Part shown: positions 8,391-16,534 of the stretch, one piece after another
Numbering within the stretch: the first letter of the stretch is position 1
How the letters are laid out: each line of letters begins with the position of its first letter
NCBI RefSeq assembly: GCF_021216675.1
Contig: NZ_CP086120.1
Location: 3,532,501-3,596,500, forward strand
Source of the DNA: Streptomyces gobiensis
GTDB taxonomy: Bacteria; Actinomycetota; Actinomycetes; Streptomycetales; Streptomycetaceae
DNA: 64,000 nucleotides
Direction of reading: 5' to 3'
The notes under the pieces: model-generated
Seen by the model: the letters and a program-made list of their open reading frames with translations, nothing else
Database searches by the model: none
Told to the model about the DNA's origin: nothing
Position numbers and translations under genes: made by a program

Positions 8391-9518
8391 TCAGGGGGTC
8401 GGGCCGCCGAGCTTGCGTTGTTCGAGGAGGCGGTTCAGGTCGTGGGCGGTGATGAACCCCACCAACCGCTCACCGTCCATGACGAGGATCCACGTCCCGG
8501 CCCCCGGCCGGGCATCTTCGAGGATGTCCAGCAGCAGATCGTCCGGCGCGGCGGTGGTGCACCGCGACAGCGGGGTCGCCACCTCCCGGACGCGTACGTT
8601 CTCCCGCTGCGGGTCCGGGACCCGAGCGAGCTGCGGTAGCTCGACGATGCCGCTGGGGCGGCCCTCGATGTCGAGCAGCGGCAGCGCCGAGTGGCGGGTT
8701 TGCGCAGCCACGCTGTCGATGAAGTGGTCCACGGTCAGCCAGTCCGGCCCGGTCGCCACCGGGCTGGACATCGCGTCGGCCACCCGTATACCCCGCAGGG
8801 CTGTCGAGAGCCTGGCGCGCTGCCACTCCGCACTGGCGACGACCACCATGAAGAGGCCGATGAGCGCCAGCCACAGGCCACTCAGTGCCCCGTTGAAGGC
8901 CCAGAACCAGCCGCCCGCGATCAGCAGCGCGCCCATGACCTGCCCGCTGCGTCCGGCCGCTCGCTCGCCCTGTTCCCGGTCCCCGGTCCGCCACCACGTC
9001 AGCGCCTGCACCACGCGCCCGCCGTCCAGCGGCGCGGCGGGCAGCAGATTGAACACCGCGAGCAGCAGATTGGCCCAGCCGACCCACACCACGACAGCCG
9101 CGGCCACCGCCCAGCCGGTAGCGGCGTACAGCCCGAAACCCGCGCCCATCGCCGCTGCGCCGACAGCCACGCTGGTCAGCGGCCCGTTGATGGCCACCAG
9201 CAGGGCCACTGCAGCGGTTTGCGGCTTCCCCATCCGGGTCATTCCGCCCAGCGCCCAGATGGTGACGTCCTCGACGGCGACGCCCTTGCGCAGGGCGGTG
9301 ACGGCGTGGGCCGCCTCGTGGGCCAGCAGGCTCGCCATGAGCAGGACCGCTCCGGCCGCACCCCCGGCGGCGTATACGGCCGTGGGCTCCCCGGGGAACC
9401 AGAGGGGCAGCCCCTGGCTGCCCAGAACGTACCCGAGCAGGATGACCAGCAGGGGCGCGCTCCAGTGCATCCGCAGCGGCACCCCGAATACTCGTCCGAT
9501 CTGCACCGAGCTGTTCAT
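8391..9518 (-). CDS. Site-2 protease family membrane metalloprotease (M50) with two CBS domains
   Basis: The 375-residue product has several hydrophobic segments and the zinc-protease motif HEAAH at residues 67-71. An NGPLTS-like segment and a later ALDGGRVVQAL (the second metal-binding Asp region, NLLPAAPLDGGR) complete the site. The C-terminal ~130 residues contain two CBS-type units (VADAMSSPVATGPDW ... and VREVATPLSRCTTA ... VGFITAHDLNRLL). These usually bind adenine nucleotides and regulate the protease. Members cleave substrates within the membrane. I choose ATG 9518 (AGGAG about seven bases upstream); a longer frame to 9722 has no ribosome-binding site and a non-family N terminus. The target cannot be told from the sequence. 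Confidence 0.88.
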   Translation of the reverse strand: MNSSVQIGRVFGVPLRMHWSAPLLVILLGYVLGSQGLPLWFPGEPTAVYAAGGAAGAVLLMASLLAHEAAHAVTALRKGVAVEDVTIWALGGMTRMGKPQTAAVALLVAINGPLTSVAVGAAAMGAGFGLYAATGWAVAAAVVVWVGWANLLLAVFNLLPAAPLDGGRVVQALTWWRTGDREQGERAAGRSGQVMGALLIAGGWFWAFNGALSGLWLALIGLFMVVVASAEWQRARLSTALRGIRVADAMSSPVATGPDWLTVDHFIDSVAAQTRHSALPLLDIEGRPSGIVELPQLARVPDPQRENVRVREVATPLSRCTTAAPDDLLLDILEDARPGAGTWILVMDGERLVGFITAHDLNRLLEQRKLGGPTP

Positions 9519-9876
9519 CACCGTCTCCTGCCGGTGGCGGGGCACCAGGGGTACCGCAGGCGCCCTCACCCACAGTGTCGCTCGCTCGGGCTGCCCGCTG
9601 CTGTTGGCCGGTTCGGGGAGCTGGATCCTTGATTCTGGATCCTTGATTCTGGGGTCTTGACTCTGGGCAAAAATGGTGGAAACTAGAACATAAGCCAGGT
9701 AACCAGAGGATTGCACCGTCAATGGAGACGTCCATTGGCAAGAGGTTCTCGTGGATCTGGTGAGGCCCCCGGCACGTCTGTCGATACCGGAACCTCAGCG
9801 ACGACTGAGGCGCCGATGGATCGACGGGACTACCGGGGACTGTTTTGTGTTGGGGGTCTGTTGGGGGGTGTCCGGC
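9519..9876. other. Intergenic region with 14-bp tandem repeat and a 7-bp inverted repeat
   Basis: The 358-base gap holds three 14-bp units of CTGGATCCTTGATT (9621-9634 and 9635-9648 perfect, 9649-9662 degenerate). An AT-richer tract follows at about 9668-9692. There is an inverted repeat CAATGGA-N4-TCCATTG at 9720-9737. It lies upstream of the protease gene and downstream of the response regulator gene, so these are candidate promoter/operator elements for the protease. No gene is supported. Confidence 0.55.
9621..9662 (+). repeat. 14-bp tandem repeat, three units
   Basis: Two perfect and one diverged copy of CTGGATCCTTGATT stand head to tail about 100 bases upstream of the protease start codon. 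Confidence 0.85.
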
Positions 9877-10554
9877 TCAGACCAGGCGGCGGGCTGTTGC
9901 CCAGCGGGTCAGCTCATGGCGGTTGGAGAGCTGGAGCTTGCGGAGGACCGCGGAGACGTGGGATTCGACCGTCTTCACCGAGATGAAGAGCTGCTTGGCG
10001 ATCTCCTTGTACGCATAGCCGCGGGCGATCAGGCGCAGCACCTCACGCTCCCGCTGCGTGAGGCGGTCCAGGTCCTCATCCACCGGCGGCGCGTCCGTGG
10101 AGGCGAAGGCGTCCAGGACGAAGCCCGCGAGGCGCGGGGAGAAGACCGCGTCGCCGTCCGCGACCCGGAAGACGGCGTTGACCAGGTCCGTACCCGTGAT
10201 GGTCTTGGTGACATAGCCGCGGGCGCCGCCGCGGATGACGCCGATGACGTCCTCGGCCGCGTCCGAGACGGACAGCGCGAGAAAGCGGACCGGCTGTTCC
10301 GGGCCGGCCATGAGCGCCGCGCTGCGGCGCAGTACCTCCACTCCGCCGCCCCCCGGGAGATGGACGTCGAGGAGCACGACATCGGGGCGGGTGGCGGTGA
10401 TGACCGTAACGGCCTGATCGACGTCCCCGGCCTCGCCGACCACCTCGATGCCCGTGGTCGCGGTCTGGCCGATCTCGGCCTGAACCCCCGCGCGGAACAT
10501 CCGGTGGTCGTCGACCAGGACCACTCGGGCCCGGCGTTCCTGCTCGTCGCTCAT
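9877..10554 (-). CDS. NarL/LuxR-family response regulator
   Basis: The 225-residue protein has a receiver domain (acidic pocket Asp15-Asp16, phospho-acceptor Asp63 in LLDVHLP, Lys in YVTKTI). A LuxR-type HTH is at the C terminus (LTQREREVLRLIARGYAYKEIAKQLFIS ... SHVSAVLRKL). It is the output partner of the histidine kinase whose stop codon overlaps its ATG by the ATGA arrangement, so the two are translationally coupled. The phosphorylated dimer would bind DNA; the divergent PspC/LiaF-like operon at 11951 is the obvious candidate target by context. Confidence 0.93.
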   Translation of the reverse strand: MSDEQERRARVVLVDDHRMFRAGVQAEIGQTATTGIEVVGEAGDVDQAVTVITATRPDVVLLDVHLPGGGGVEVLRRSAALMAGPEQPVRFLALSVSDAAEDVIGVIRGGARGYVTKTITGTDLVNAVFRVADGDAVFSPRLAGFVLDAFASTDAPPVDEDLDRLTQREREVLRLIARGYAYKEIAKQLFISVKTVESHVSAVLRKLQLSNRHELTRWATARRLV

Positions 10555-11816
10555 GATTGCGCCCTCTCCATCTCCAGCACTACCTCTGTCCCCTCACCCG
10601 GCGCCGAGCGCACCTCCGCCTTGCCGCCGTTGCGCACCATCCGGCCGATGATGGACTCGCGGACACCCATCCGGTCGGCCGGTACGGACGCCGGGTCGAA
10701 GCCGGGGCCCCGGTCGCGTACGGAGACAAAGACCGTGAGCCCCTCAACCTCGGCAAAGACCTGGACCGCGCCGCCCTCGCCACCGTACTTGGCGGCGTTG
10801 ACCATCGCCTCGCGTGCGGACTGGACCTGGGCTGTCGTTTTCTCGTCCAGTGGGCAGTCACCCACACAGACCACCTCGACCGGCACCCCGTGGTGGTCCT
10901 CCACCTCGGCGGCTGTCGCCTTCACCGCTTCGGCGAGAGTCTGCGGCGCCTCCTCCTCGTCCTTGCTGGTGCCCTTGGCCCCCTTGTAGAGCCACGCCCG
11001 CAGCTCGCGTTCCTGGGCGCGGGCGAGCCGGGCGACCTCACGGGGATTCTCGGAGCTCCGCTGGATCAGGGTCAGGGTGTGCAGCACCGAGTCATGGACA
11101 TGAGCGGCGACTTCGGCCCGCTCCTGGGCCCGGATACGCATCAGCCGCTCCTCGGAGAGATCCTGAGTCATCCGTACCAGATACGGTCCCGCCAGCAGGC
11201 CGATGCCCACCAGGACGGCGAGGGAGGCCTGGAGGACCGAGCCGAGTTGCCGTCCTGATCCCTGGATGACCACAAAGCCGGTGACCCCGGCGCCGACCAG
11301 GATGGCTCCGGCGGCGCTGCGGGCGAGGGGGAGCAGCCTTTTACGGCGGCTGACCTCGGTCCAGTGGGCGCGGCGGGCGTTGTCGGCCTGCCGCCAGACG
11401 ACGGCGACGCCGATGCCCATCAGCAGCAGCGGCCACACATAGGCGTTGGCGGAGCCGAACTGCAGATTCTCGCTGAGCGCCACGAGGGCGGCGATCACCA
11501 CGACCACCGCGAAGATCTTCCCCTTGTCCGGCCTGCGGGACGTTTTGCCGGACTTCGCGGTCTTCGCTGCCCTGGGTGCGGAGTCGACGCCGCCCGCGCC
11601 GAGTGGCACCACGAACCAGAAGACGGCGTAGAGCAGCGCCCCCAGCCCGCTGGTGAAGAAGAGGACGAGGAAGACGAGCCGGACCCAGGAGACCGGGAGG
11701 CCGAGATGACCGGCGAGCCCGCGCGCCACTCCGCCGAGCCAGCGTCCCTCAGAGCTGCGGTACAACTTACGCAGAGGGCGGACCTCGGCAGACGAGGGCG
11801 CGGCGGCGGTGGTCAT
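10551..11816 (-). CDS. Membrane histidine kinase with N-terminal PspC domain
   Basis: The 421-residue protein starts with a PspC domain (about residues 14-75: LYRSSEGRWLGGVARGLAGHLG ... LRLVF-like hydrophobic span). More membrane segments follow to ~200, then a HisKA_3 dimerisation region with phospho-acceptor His241 in HVHDSVLHT. The C-terminal HATPase domain has the N box EAMVNAAKYGG and DRGPGFDP. PspC proteins sense or respond to envelope stress. This fusion therefore suggests a LiaS-like two-component sensor of membrane damage working with the regulator at 9877. The ATG at 11816 is preferred over a longer frame to 11897 because the PspC homology begins shortly after it. Confidence 0.92.
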   Translation of the reverse strand: MTTAAAPSSAEVRPLRKLYRSSEGRWLGGVARGLAGHLGLPVSWVRLVFLVLFFTSGLGALLYAVFWFVVPLGAGGVDSAPRAAKTAKSGKTSRRPDKGKIFAVVVVIAALVALSENLQFGSANAYVWPLLLMGIGVAVVWRQADNARRAHWTEVSRRKRLLPLARSAAGAILVGAGVTGFVVIQGSGRQLGSVLQASLAVLVGIGLLAGPYLVRMTQDLSEERLMRIRAQERAEVAAHVHDSVLHTLTLIQRSSENPREVARLARAQERELRAWLYKGAKGTSKDEEEAPQTLAEAVKATAAEVEDHHGVPVEVVCVGDCPLDEKTTAQVQSAREAMVNAAKYGGEGGAVQVFAEVEGLTVFVSVRDRGPGFDPASVPADRMGVRESIIGRMVRNGGKAEVRSAPGEGTEVVLEMERAQS

Positions 11817-11950
11817 GCCCCGATCGTCACACGCCCCCGGGCCCAGGGCATCAGGGTTGTCCCCTGAGCCAACCCGGAATGGGAGAGTCAGGGACACTTC
11901 CGGGACCGACCCGGATGCCTGAGTGACGGTCGAGTCGACAGTATGGACGC

Positions 11951-13288
11951 ATGACAGAGGATCAGCGGGTCGATGCCGCGGACGCCGACGGCGCCGCCGC
12001 CGACACCGCTGCCGACACCGCCGCTTCCGGCCCCGCGGAAGCCCCAGCGCGGCTGGAGCGCAGTCGGCAGCACAAGGTGATCGGTGGTGTGTGCGGCGGA
12101 CTCGGCCGCCACTTCGATGTCGATCCGGTGATCTTCCGGGTGCCGCTGGCCATTCTCGCCGTCATCGGCGGGCTGGGGCTGGTCGCCTATGGGTTCGCCT
12201 GGCTGCTGATCCCGTTGGAGGGCGAGGAGGAGAACGAGGGCAGGCGGCTGCTCTCCGGCCGCGTCGAGGCCTCCTCGCTCGCCGCGCTGCTGTGTGCTCT
12301 GGCCGGCTCCGGTCTGGTCCTCGCCTCGCTCGGCAGCGGCCGCAGTATGACGTTCTCGCTGCTGGTGCTGGTGGCCGTCGGGGCCGCCGTGCACTGGTCG
12401 CGGCAGCGGCGTAAGGCGGCGGCGGAGGAGGAGATCACGGAGCCGCTGCCCGACGCGCCTCCGGAGGCACAGGCGCCACCGGTCCCGGCCACACCGTCCT
12501 GGTGGCAGGAGCCGCTGACCAAGCACACCGGCCATCCGGACACCGGCTATCTCTGGGGGCCGGACGACGGCCCGTACGGCGGTCCGTACGATCCGGAGCC
12601 GTGCAGCGGACCGGCCGTGCCCCATGAGTGGGCCACGATTGAGGTGCAGGAACGGGAGCAGGGGCGTTCCATCGGCGGGCTGGTCTTCCTGGGCGCGCTG
12701 TCCGCCGCCGTCATCGGCACCGCTGCCGCCTGGCCCACGCAGCCGCTCGGTATCGCGCTGGTGATCGGGCTGAGCTGTGCGCTGGCGGTCTTCGGGCTCG
12801 GTCTGGTGATCAGCGCCTTCGCCGGGCGGACGGGCGGCGGCACCATCACGGCGGTGGTGCTTACCGCGGTGCTGCTGGCGGGGGCGGCGGCGCTGCCCAG
12901 GAACATCACCACGTCCTGGGCGGACACCACCTGGTCACCGGCCGCGGTGGCCGATGTCCGCAGCAGCTATGAGCTGGGCAGCGGCCGGGGTGTGCTCGAT
13001 CTGTCCGGCCTTGAGGTCGGGGACGACCAGACGGTCCGTACGGCCATGAACGTGGGTGCCGGCGAGCTGCGGGTGATCGTGCCGGAGAACGTGACCGTCC
13101 AGGTCGACCTCAAGATCGGGCTGGGCGGCTATCGGCTGCCCGGCGAGGTGAACGGCGGCGGCGCCGGGCTGGCCGACACCTACTCCGTCGCTCCGCGCGG
13201 TGGCGGCGATCCCCAGGGCACGGTGAAGCTGAAGCTTGAGGTGGGGATGGGCGAGGCGGTTGTCGAGCAGAGGGGGACTGCGCGGTGA
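11951..13288 (+). CDS. PspC-domain membrane protein with LiaF-like C-terminal domain
   Basis: After a disordered acidic Ala-rich N terminus (1-35), a PspC domain is at ~36-95 (RSRQHKVIGGVCGGLGRHFDVD ... AYGFAWLLIPL). Several more transmembrane segments follow to ~330. The C terminus carries a beta-rich cytoplasmic or periplasmic domain with repeated MNVGAGELRVIVPENVTV ... GMGEAVVEQRG strands, like the LiaF/DUF2154 cell-wall-active antibiotic-response domain. The gene is divergent from the PspC-kinase/regulator operon, with 134 bases between starts. This points to a LiaFSR-like envelope-stress unit split over two transcripts. It overlaps the next small gene by GTGA. Confidence 0.85.
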   Translation: MTEDQRVDAADADGAAADTAADTAASGPAEAPARLERSRQHKVIGGVCGGLGRHFDVDPVIFRVPLAILAVIGGLGLVAYGFAWLLIPLEGEEENEGRRLLSGRVEASSLAALLCALAGSGLVLASLGSGRSMTFSLLVLVAVGAAVHWSRQRRKAAAEEEITEPLPDAPPEAQAPPVPATPSWWQEPLTKHTGHPDTGYLWGPDDGPYGGPYDPEPCSGPAVPHEWATIEVQEREQGRSIGGLVFLGALSAAVIGTAAAWPTQPLGIALVIGLSCALAVFGLGLVISAFAGRTGGGTITAVVLTAVLLAGAAALPRNITTSWADTTWSPAAVADVRSSYELGSGRGVLDLSGLEVGDDQTVRTAMNVGAGELRVIVPENVTVQVDLKIGLGGYRLPGEVNGGGAGLADTYSVAPRGGGDPQGTVKLKLEVGMGEAVVEQRGTAR

Positions 13289-13488
13289 ACCGGCACCGTT
13301 TTGAGCCTGCGCGGCTTGTGCTGGGGCTGGCGTTGCTGATGATCGCGGCGGGGTTTCTGCTGCGGGCCGGGGGGCGGGTGGCGGTGTCGTATCACGTACT
13401 GGTGCTGCTGCTTCCTGTTGCGCTGCTGCTGGGTGGGGTGACGGCCGGTACGGCGTATCTTGTGCGGCGGCGCCGCGGGTTGCCCTAG
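13285..13488 (+). CDS. Small two-TM membrane protein
   Basis: The 67-residue product has two hydrophobic spans (LVLGLALLMIAAGFLL and YHVLVLLLPVALLLGG) flanked by basic residues (MNRHRFEPAR at the N terminus, RRRRG at the C terminus). The GTG start overlaps the stop of the PspC/LiaF-like gene by four bases, so it is almost certainly translated from the same mRNA and belongs to the same envelope unit. The family is not recognised. Copy 3 of the intergenic repeat begins immediately at its stop codon. Confidence 0.75.
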   Translation: MNRHRFEPARLVLGLALLMIAAGFLLRAGGRVAVSYHVLVLLLPVALLLGGVTAGTAYLVRRRRGLP

Positions 13489-13627
13489 GGGGTGGGTTTT
13501 CCCCTAACCCGCCCCTTCCCGTAACCGGGGCTTGCGCCCCGGGCCCCGGGGTTGGTCGGTGCGGCCCCGGTGGCCGGGTGTTGTGCCCACCCGTTCCGCC
13601 CTGCGGAACGACTGCCCACAACACAGG
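13488..13627 (+). repeat. Dispersed intergenic palindromic repeat, copy 3 (arm A)
   Basis: It begins at the stop codon of the small membrane protein with GGTGGGTTTTCCCC. It then runs through GGGGCTTGCGCCCC and a GTTGTGCCCACCCGTTCCGC core to GCGGAACGACTGCCCACAAC. It separates convergent genes. Confidence 0.85.
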
Positions 13628-13636
13628 GTGGTGCGG

Positions 13637-14155
13637 TCAGCCGAAGATTTGTTGGCCTTTGCGGCGTTTGCGTTGGGATATCACCGCATCCAGCGAGTAC
13701 ACCGGGGCCCCGGCCATGATCAGCGGTACCCAGGCCATCAGATACGGCAGGTCCTGGCTGTAGTAGTACGCCTCCACATCCCAGCTGATGGTGAGCCAGA
13801 AGGAGAGCGAGATCAGCGCACCGCCGAACGCCGCGAGCCGCGCCCACAGCCCGAGGAGTGTGCCGAGCCCGACGGCTATCTCACCGAAGGCGATGGCGTA
13901 GCCGAAGCGCTCCGGGTTGGTCATTGCGAGGTCGAGCAGCCAGGGCGCGGCGGCGCCCGGAATGGACTCCAACAGGCCTGCCATGGAGGCGGGATAGTCG
14001 GCGTCGGTGAGCTTGTCGAGCCCGGCGTAGACGAAGGTGAAACCAAGGAAGAGGCGCAGTGGCAGCAGCGCATAGCGGGCAGCGGTGGCCCTGACCCCTC
14101 CACCACGACCGCCCGGATCAAGTTGTGGGCCACCCAGACGGTCCGTGGGTACCAT
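13637..14155 (-). CDS. DoxX-family membrane protein
   Basis: The 172-residue protein has four hydrophobic segments and DoxX features: RLFLGFTFVYAGLDKLTD near the start, and GEIAVGLGTLLGLWARLAAFGGALIS in the middle. DoxX-like proteins are membrane proteins linked to thiol/oxidative stress responses or quinone handling; a specific role cannot be assigned. I choose ATG 14155 with AAGGGA six bases upstream rather than TTG 14173. It sits 105 bases downstream of the next minus-strand gene and may share its transcript. Confidence 0.85.
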   Translation of the reverse strand: MVPTDRLGGPQLDPGGRGGGVRATAARYALLPLRLFLGFTFVYAGLDKLTDADYPASMAGLLESIPGAAAPWLLDLAMTNPERFGYAIAFGEIAVGLGTLLGLWARLAAFGGALISLSFWLTISWDVEAYYYSQDLPYLMAWVPLIMAGAPVYSLDAVISQRKRRKGQQIFG

Positions 14156-14260
14156 GGCGCGTCCCTTCCGCAAGTGCGTTCGGCTTCCGGAAGGGATTCT
14201 TTCCTGTCACTCCCCCCACAGGGCAATACGTGTGCGAACGCGGTGCGTTCGGTGCGGAAA

Positions 14261-15547
14261 TCAGTCCACTACGTCGATCGCGTACCGGTTTGTCTCCACT
14301 CCCGCAGCCGTGATCACCTGGACCTCGACCCGGCCCGGCTCCACATCCACCGGCACCGGGACGGTCAGCACCGAGTCGGTCGGATTGGTGAAGCCGCCGA
14401 TGACCGGCACCAGCGGCACATGGACATGCACGGTGCCGATGCGGACCACCATCCGGGCCAGCCGGTCGGCCGGGCCGCCGCCCGGCGGTACGAAACCGGC
14501 GCCCCGGATCTCGATGTCGTCGCCGGTACGGATGGGGGCGTCCAAGTCGCCGATCTCCCGGGCCCGTACGACCGAGAGGACCACCGGACGGCCGCCCTCC
14601 GCGTACTTCCCCGCCAGATAGGTCACCGCCGAGACGGCCACCAGCAGCGTCAGTCCCCACGGCAGGTCCGGCAGCGCATCCGGCTGCCGGGCCAGCCGTA
14701 CCGCCGCGAACACCACGGTGACCGCGCACACCAGCGCGTACTGCACATCCGCGAAGCTGCCCCGGCCCGCGTCATCGGTGAGCAGATCGGCGGCGCGCGG
14801 CTGGTCCGCGCGCACCTTCTGCAACCGCTGGCCCAGCACCCGTACCGCCACCGTGCGACGGACGAAGACGGCCACCGCGCAGGTCAGCGCGAGTACCGTC
14901 AGCAGCCCGGCGCCGCGCTCCAGCGCCAGCCCCGCCAGCAGCTCCCGGCGCCGCGCCGCGTCCGAGGCGGCGGCCAGTTGGGCGGCCAGCGTCAGTACCG
15001 CGTACAGCACCAGCAGCACCCAGGCGGCGGCGACCGTACGGGAGGTGGAGAGCCGGTTGTCCTCACCGATGACCGGGGCCAGCACCCCGCCGCGCGACCG
15101 GTGCTGGTGTGCGGCGAGGGTCAGCAGCGTGGCGGTGACCAGAGCCGCGAGCAGCGCGGCGGAGCGAGTGGTGGACCAGCCGGTGCCGATGGCGGTGAGC
15201 GCCTGCACGATCAGCAGCACACCGGCCGCGATCCAGACGGCGAGCGTGGTGTGCTGCCACAGCTGGGTCAGCCGGGCCTGGCCCTCCTCCCGGGCGCGGT
15301 CGGCGATCGCCCGGGCTGCCTCGGTCAACTCATCGGAGACCCACTGCCGGGACGCGCTGGGTGAGTGCGCGAGCGCGGCGGGCACACCACTGCCCCGCGC
15401 CAGCTCATCGCGCCGTTGCCGGAAGGAGGCTATGGCCCGGCGGTGCCCCTCGCGGGCACCATGCGGACAGTCGGGGCAGGCGCAGTACGTATGGTGCGCG
15501 CTGCCGCCAACATCTCTCGCGCTCTCCCGTGCCGTCTCCACGGCCAC
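14261..15547 (-). CDS. Multi-pass membrane protein of unknown function with Cys-rich N terminus
   Basis: The product has ~428 residues. Near the N terminus is a CACPDCPHG cluster that could bind a metal, followed by a charged helical stretch (~45-90) and about six hydrophobic segments. The C-terminal ~110 residues are soluble and beta-rich (DDIEIRGAGFVPPGG ... TDSVLTVPVPVDVEPGRVEVQV), resembling an IPT/TIG-like Ig fold. The start is uncertain: GTG 15547 is closest to a GGAGAGG sequence, while TTG 15586 is possible. No enzyme motif is seen. It may be an envelope protein exposing the C-terminal domain. Confidence 0.65.
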   Translation of the reverse strand: MAVETARESARDVGGSAHHTYCACPDCPHGAREGHRRAIASFRQRRDELARGSGVPAALAHSPSASRQWVSDELTEAARAIADRAREEGQARLTQLWQHTTLAVWIAAGVLLIVQALTAIGTGWSTTRSAALLAALVTATLLTLAAHQHRSRGGVLAPVIGEDNRLSTSRTVAAAWVLLVLYAVLTLAAQLAAASDAARRRELLAGLALERGAGLLTVLALTCAVAVFVRRTVAVRVLGQRLQKVRADQPRAADLLTDDAGRGSFADVQYALVCAVTVVFAAVRLARQPDALPDLPWGLTLLVAVSAVTYLAGKYAEGGRPVVLSVVRAREIGDLDAPIRTGDDIEIRGAGFVPPGGGPADRLARMVVRIGTVHVHVPLVPVIGGFTNPTDSVLTVPVPVDVEPGRVEVQVITAAGVETNRYAIDVVD

Positions 15548-15629
15548 GTGGCACCGCCACCTCTCCCCGCCTCTCGGCGCGTGCAACTTCCCAGCAATGC
15601 GTGGGAATTCTGCCCTACAAAGCGGCGGG

Positions 15630-16424
15630 TCAGCTCAACAGGTCGGGCTCATCCCGGGTGATTTGTGCGTAGAGAGGTTGATAGTTGATCCATGCGACGA
15701 GATCGTTACCCAGCTGATCGCGGGTCGCGGTGGCGTTTTTGCGGTCGATCAGGAGGGGTCTGCCCGCCGCCTTCGCGGTGAGCTGTACCTCGCAGGCGCG
15801 CTCCATGGAGATGAACCACCAGGCCGCCGCGTCAACCGAGTCGCCCACCGTCAGCAGACCGCGATTACGCAGGATGACGGCCTTGTGGGGGCCGAGCGCA
15901 GCAGCCACCTGACGCCCCTCGTCCGGGTCCACGGCCACGCCCGTATAGGCGTCGAGGAGGGCGTGATCCTCGTAGAAGGCACATGCCTCCTGGGTGATCG
16001 GATCGAGCGGTTCGCCGAGTACGGAGAGTGCCCGGCCGTGCGGGGAGCGGCTGTGCGCGACGGCGATGACGCCGGGGCGGGCCCGGTGCACCTGAGAGTG
16101 AATGGCGAACGCGGCCTGGTTGACATGGTGGTGGCCCTCGACGACCTGGCCGTCCGGATTCACCAGGACGAGGTCACTGACCGTGATGTGCCGCAGCGGC
16201 GCGCCGAAGGGGTTTACCCAGCAGCAGTCGGTGTGTTCCGGATCGCGCGCGGTGATGTGCCCCGCGACCCCCTCCTCGAAGCCCAGCCGCCCGAAGATCC
16301 GCAGCGCCGCCGCCAGCCGCTCCTTGCGGTAGCGCCGCTGCTCGTCCACGGAGGTGTGTTCGGGCGGCAGGGCGAAGTGCAGTTGGTCGGGGGGTATCGG
16401 GGTCAGAGGCGGGCGGTGCTGCAT
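15630..16424 (-). CDS. Class II aldolase/adducin-domain protein with altered metal site
   Basis: The 264-residue protein has the class II aldolase/adducin head fold throughout (LGFEEGVAGHITARDPEH, WVNPFG, LVLVNPDG, FAIHSQVHRARP, ILRNRGLLTVGDSVDAAAWWF). Zinc-dependent members use His in an H-x-H pair and an N-H-G motif. Here these read AHSRSP and RNRGLL, so two expected ligands are Arg. The protein may therefore lack aldolase activity, bind no metal, or act in another role, as adducin does. It is cytosolic with no signal. Its neighbours are cell-wall hydrolases and membrane proteins, which give no clear pathway. Confidence 0.85.
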   Translation of the reverse strand: MQHRPPLTPIPPDQLHFALPPEHTSVDEQRRYRKERLAAALRIFGRLGFEEGVAGHITARDPEHTDCCWVNPFGAPLRHITVSDLVLVNPDGQVVEGHHHVNQAAFAIHSQVHRARPGVIAVAHSRSPHGRALSVLGEPLDPITQEACAFYEDHALLDAYTGVAVDPDEGRQVAAALGPHKAVILRNRGLLTVGDSVDAAAWWFISMERACEVQLTAKAAGRPLLIDRKNATATRDQLGNDLVAWINYQPLYAQITRDEPDLLS

Positions 16425-16534
16425 GGGGCCTCTCCTCTTGCTGTTCCTGCTGCGGCATACGGGGGTCTACGGGGTCTACGGGCCGGAAGGTAACCCCAAA
16501 GGTCACAAGTGAACAGAGCTGATCAGCCAACGGT

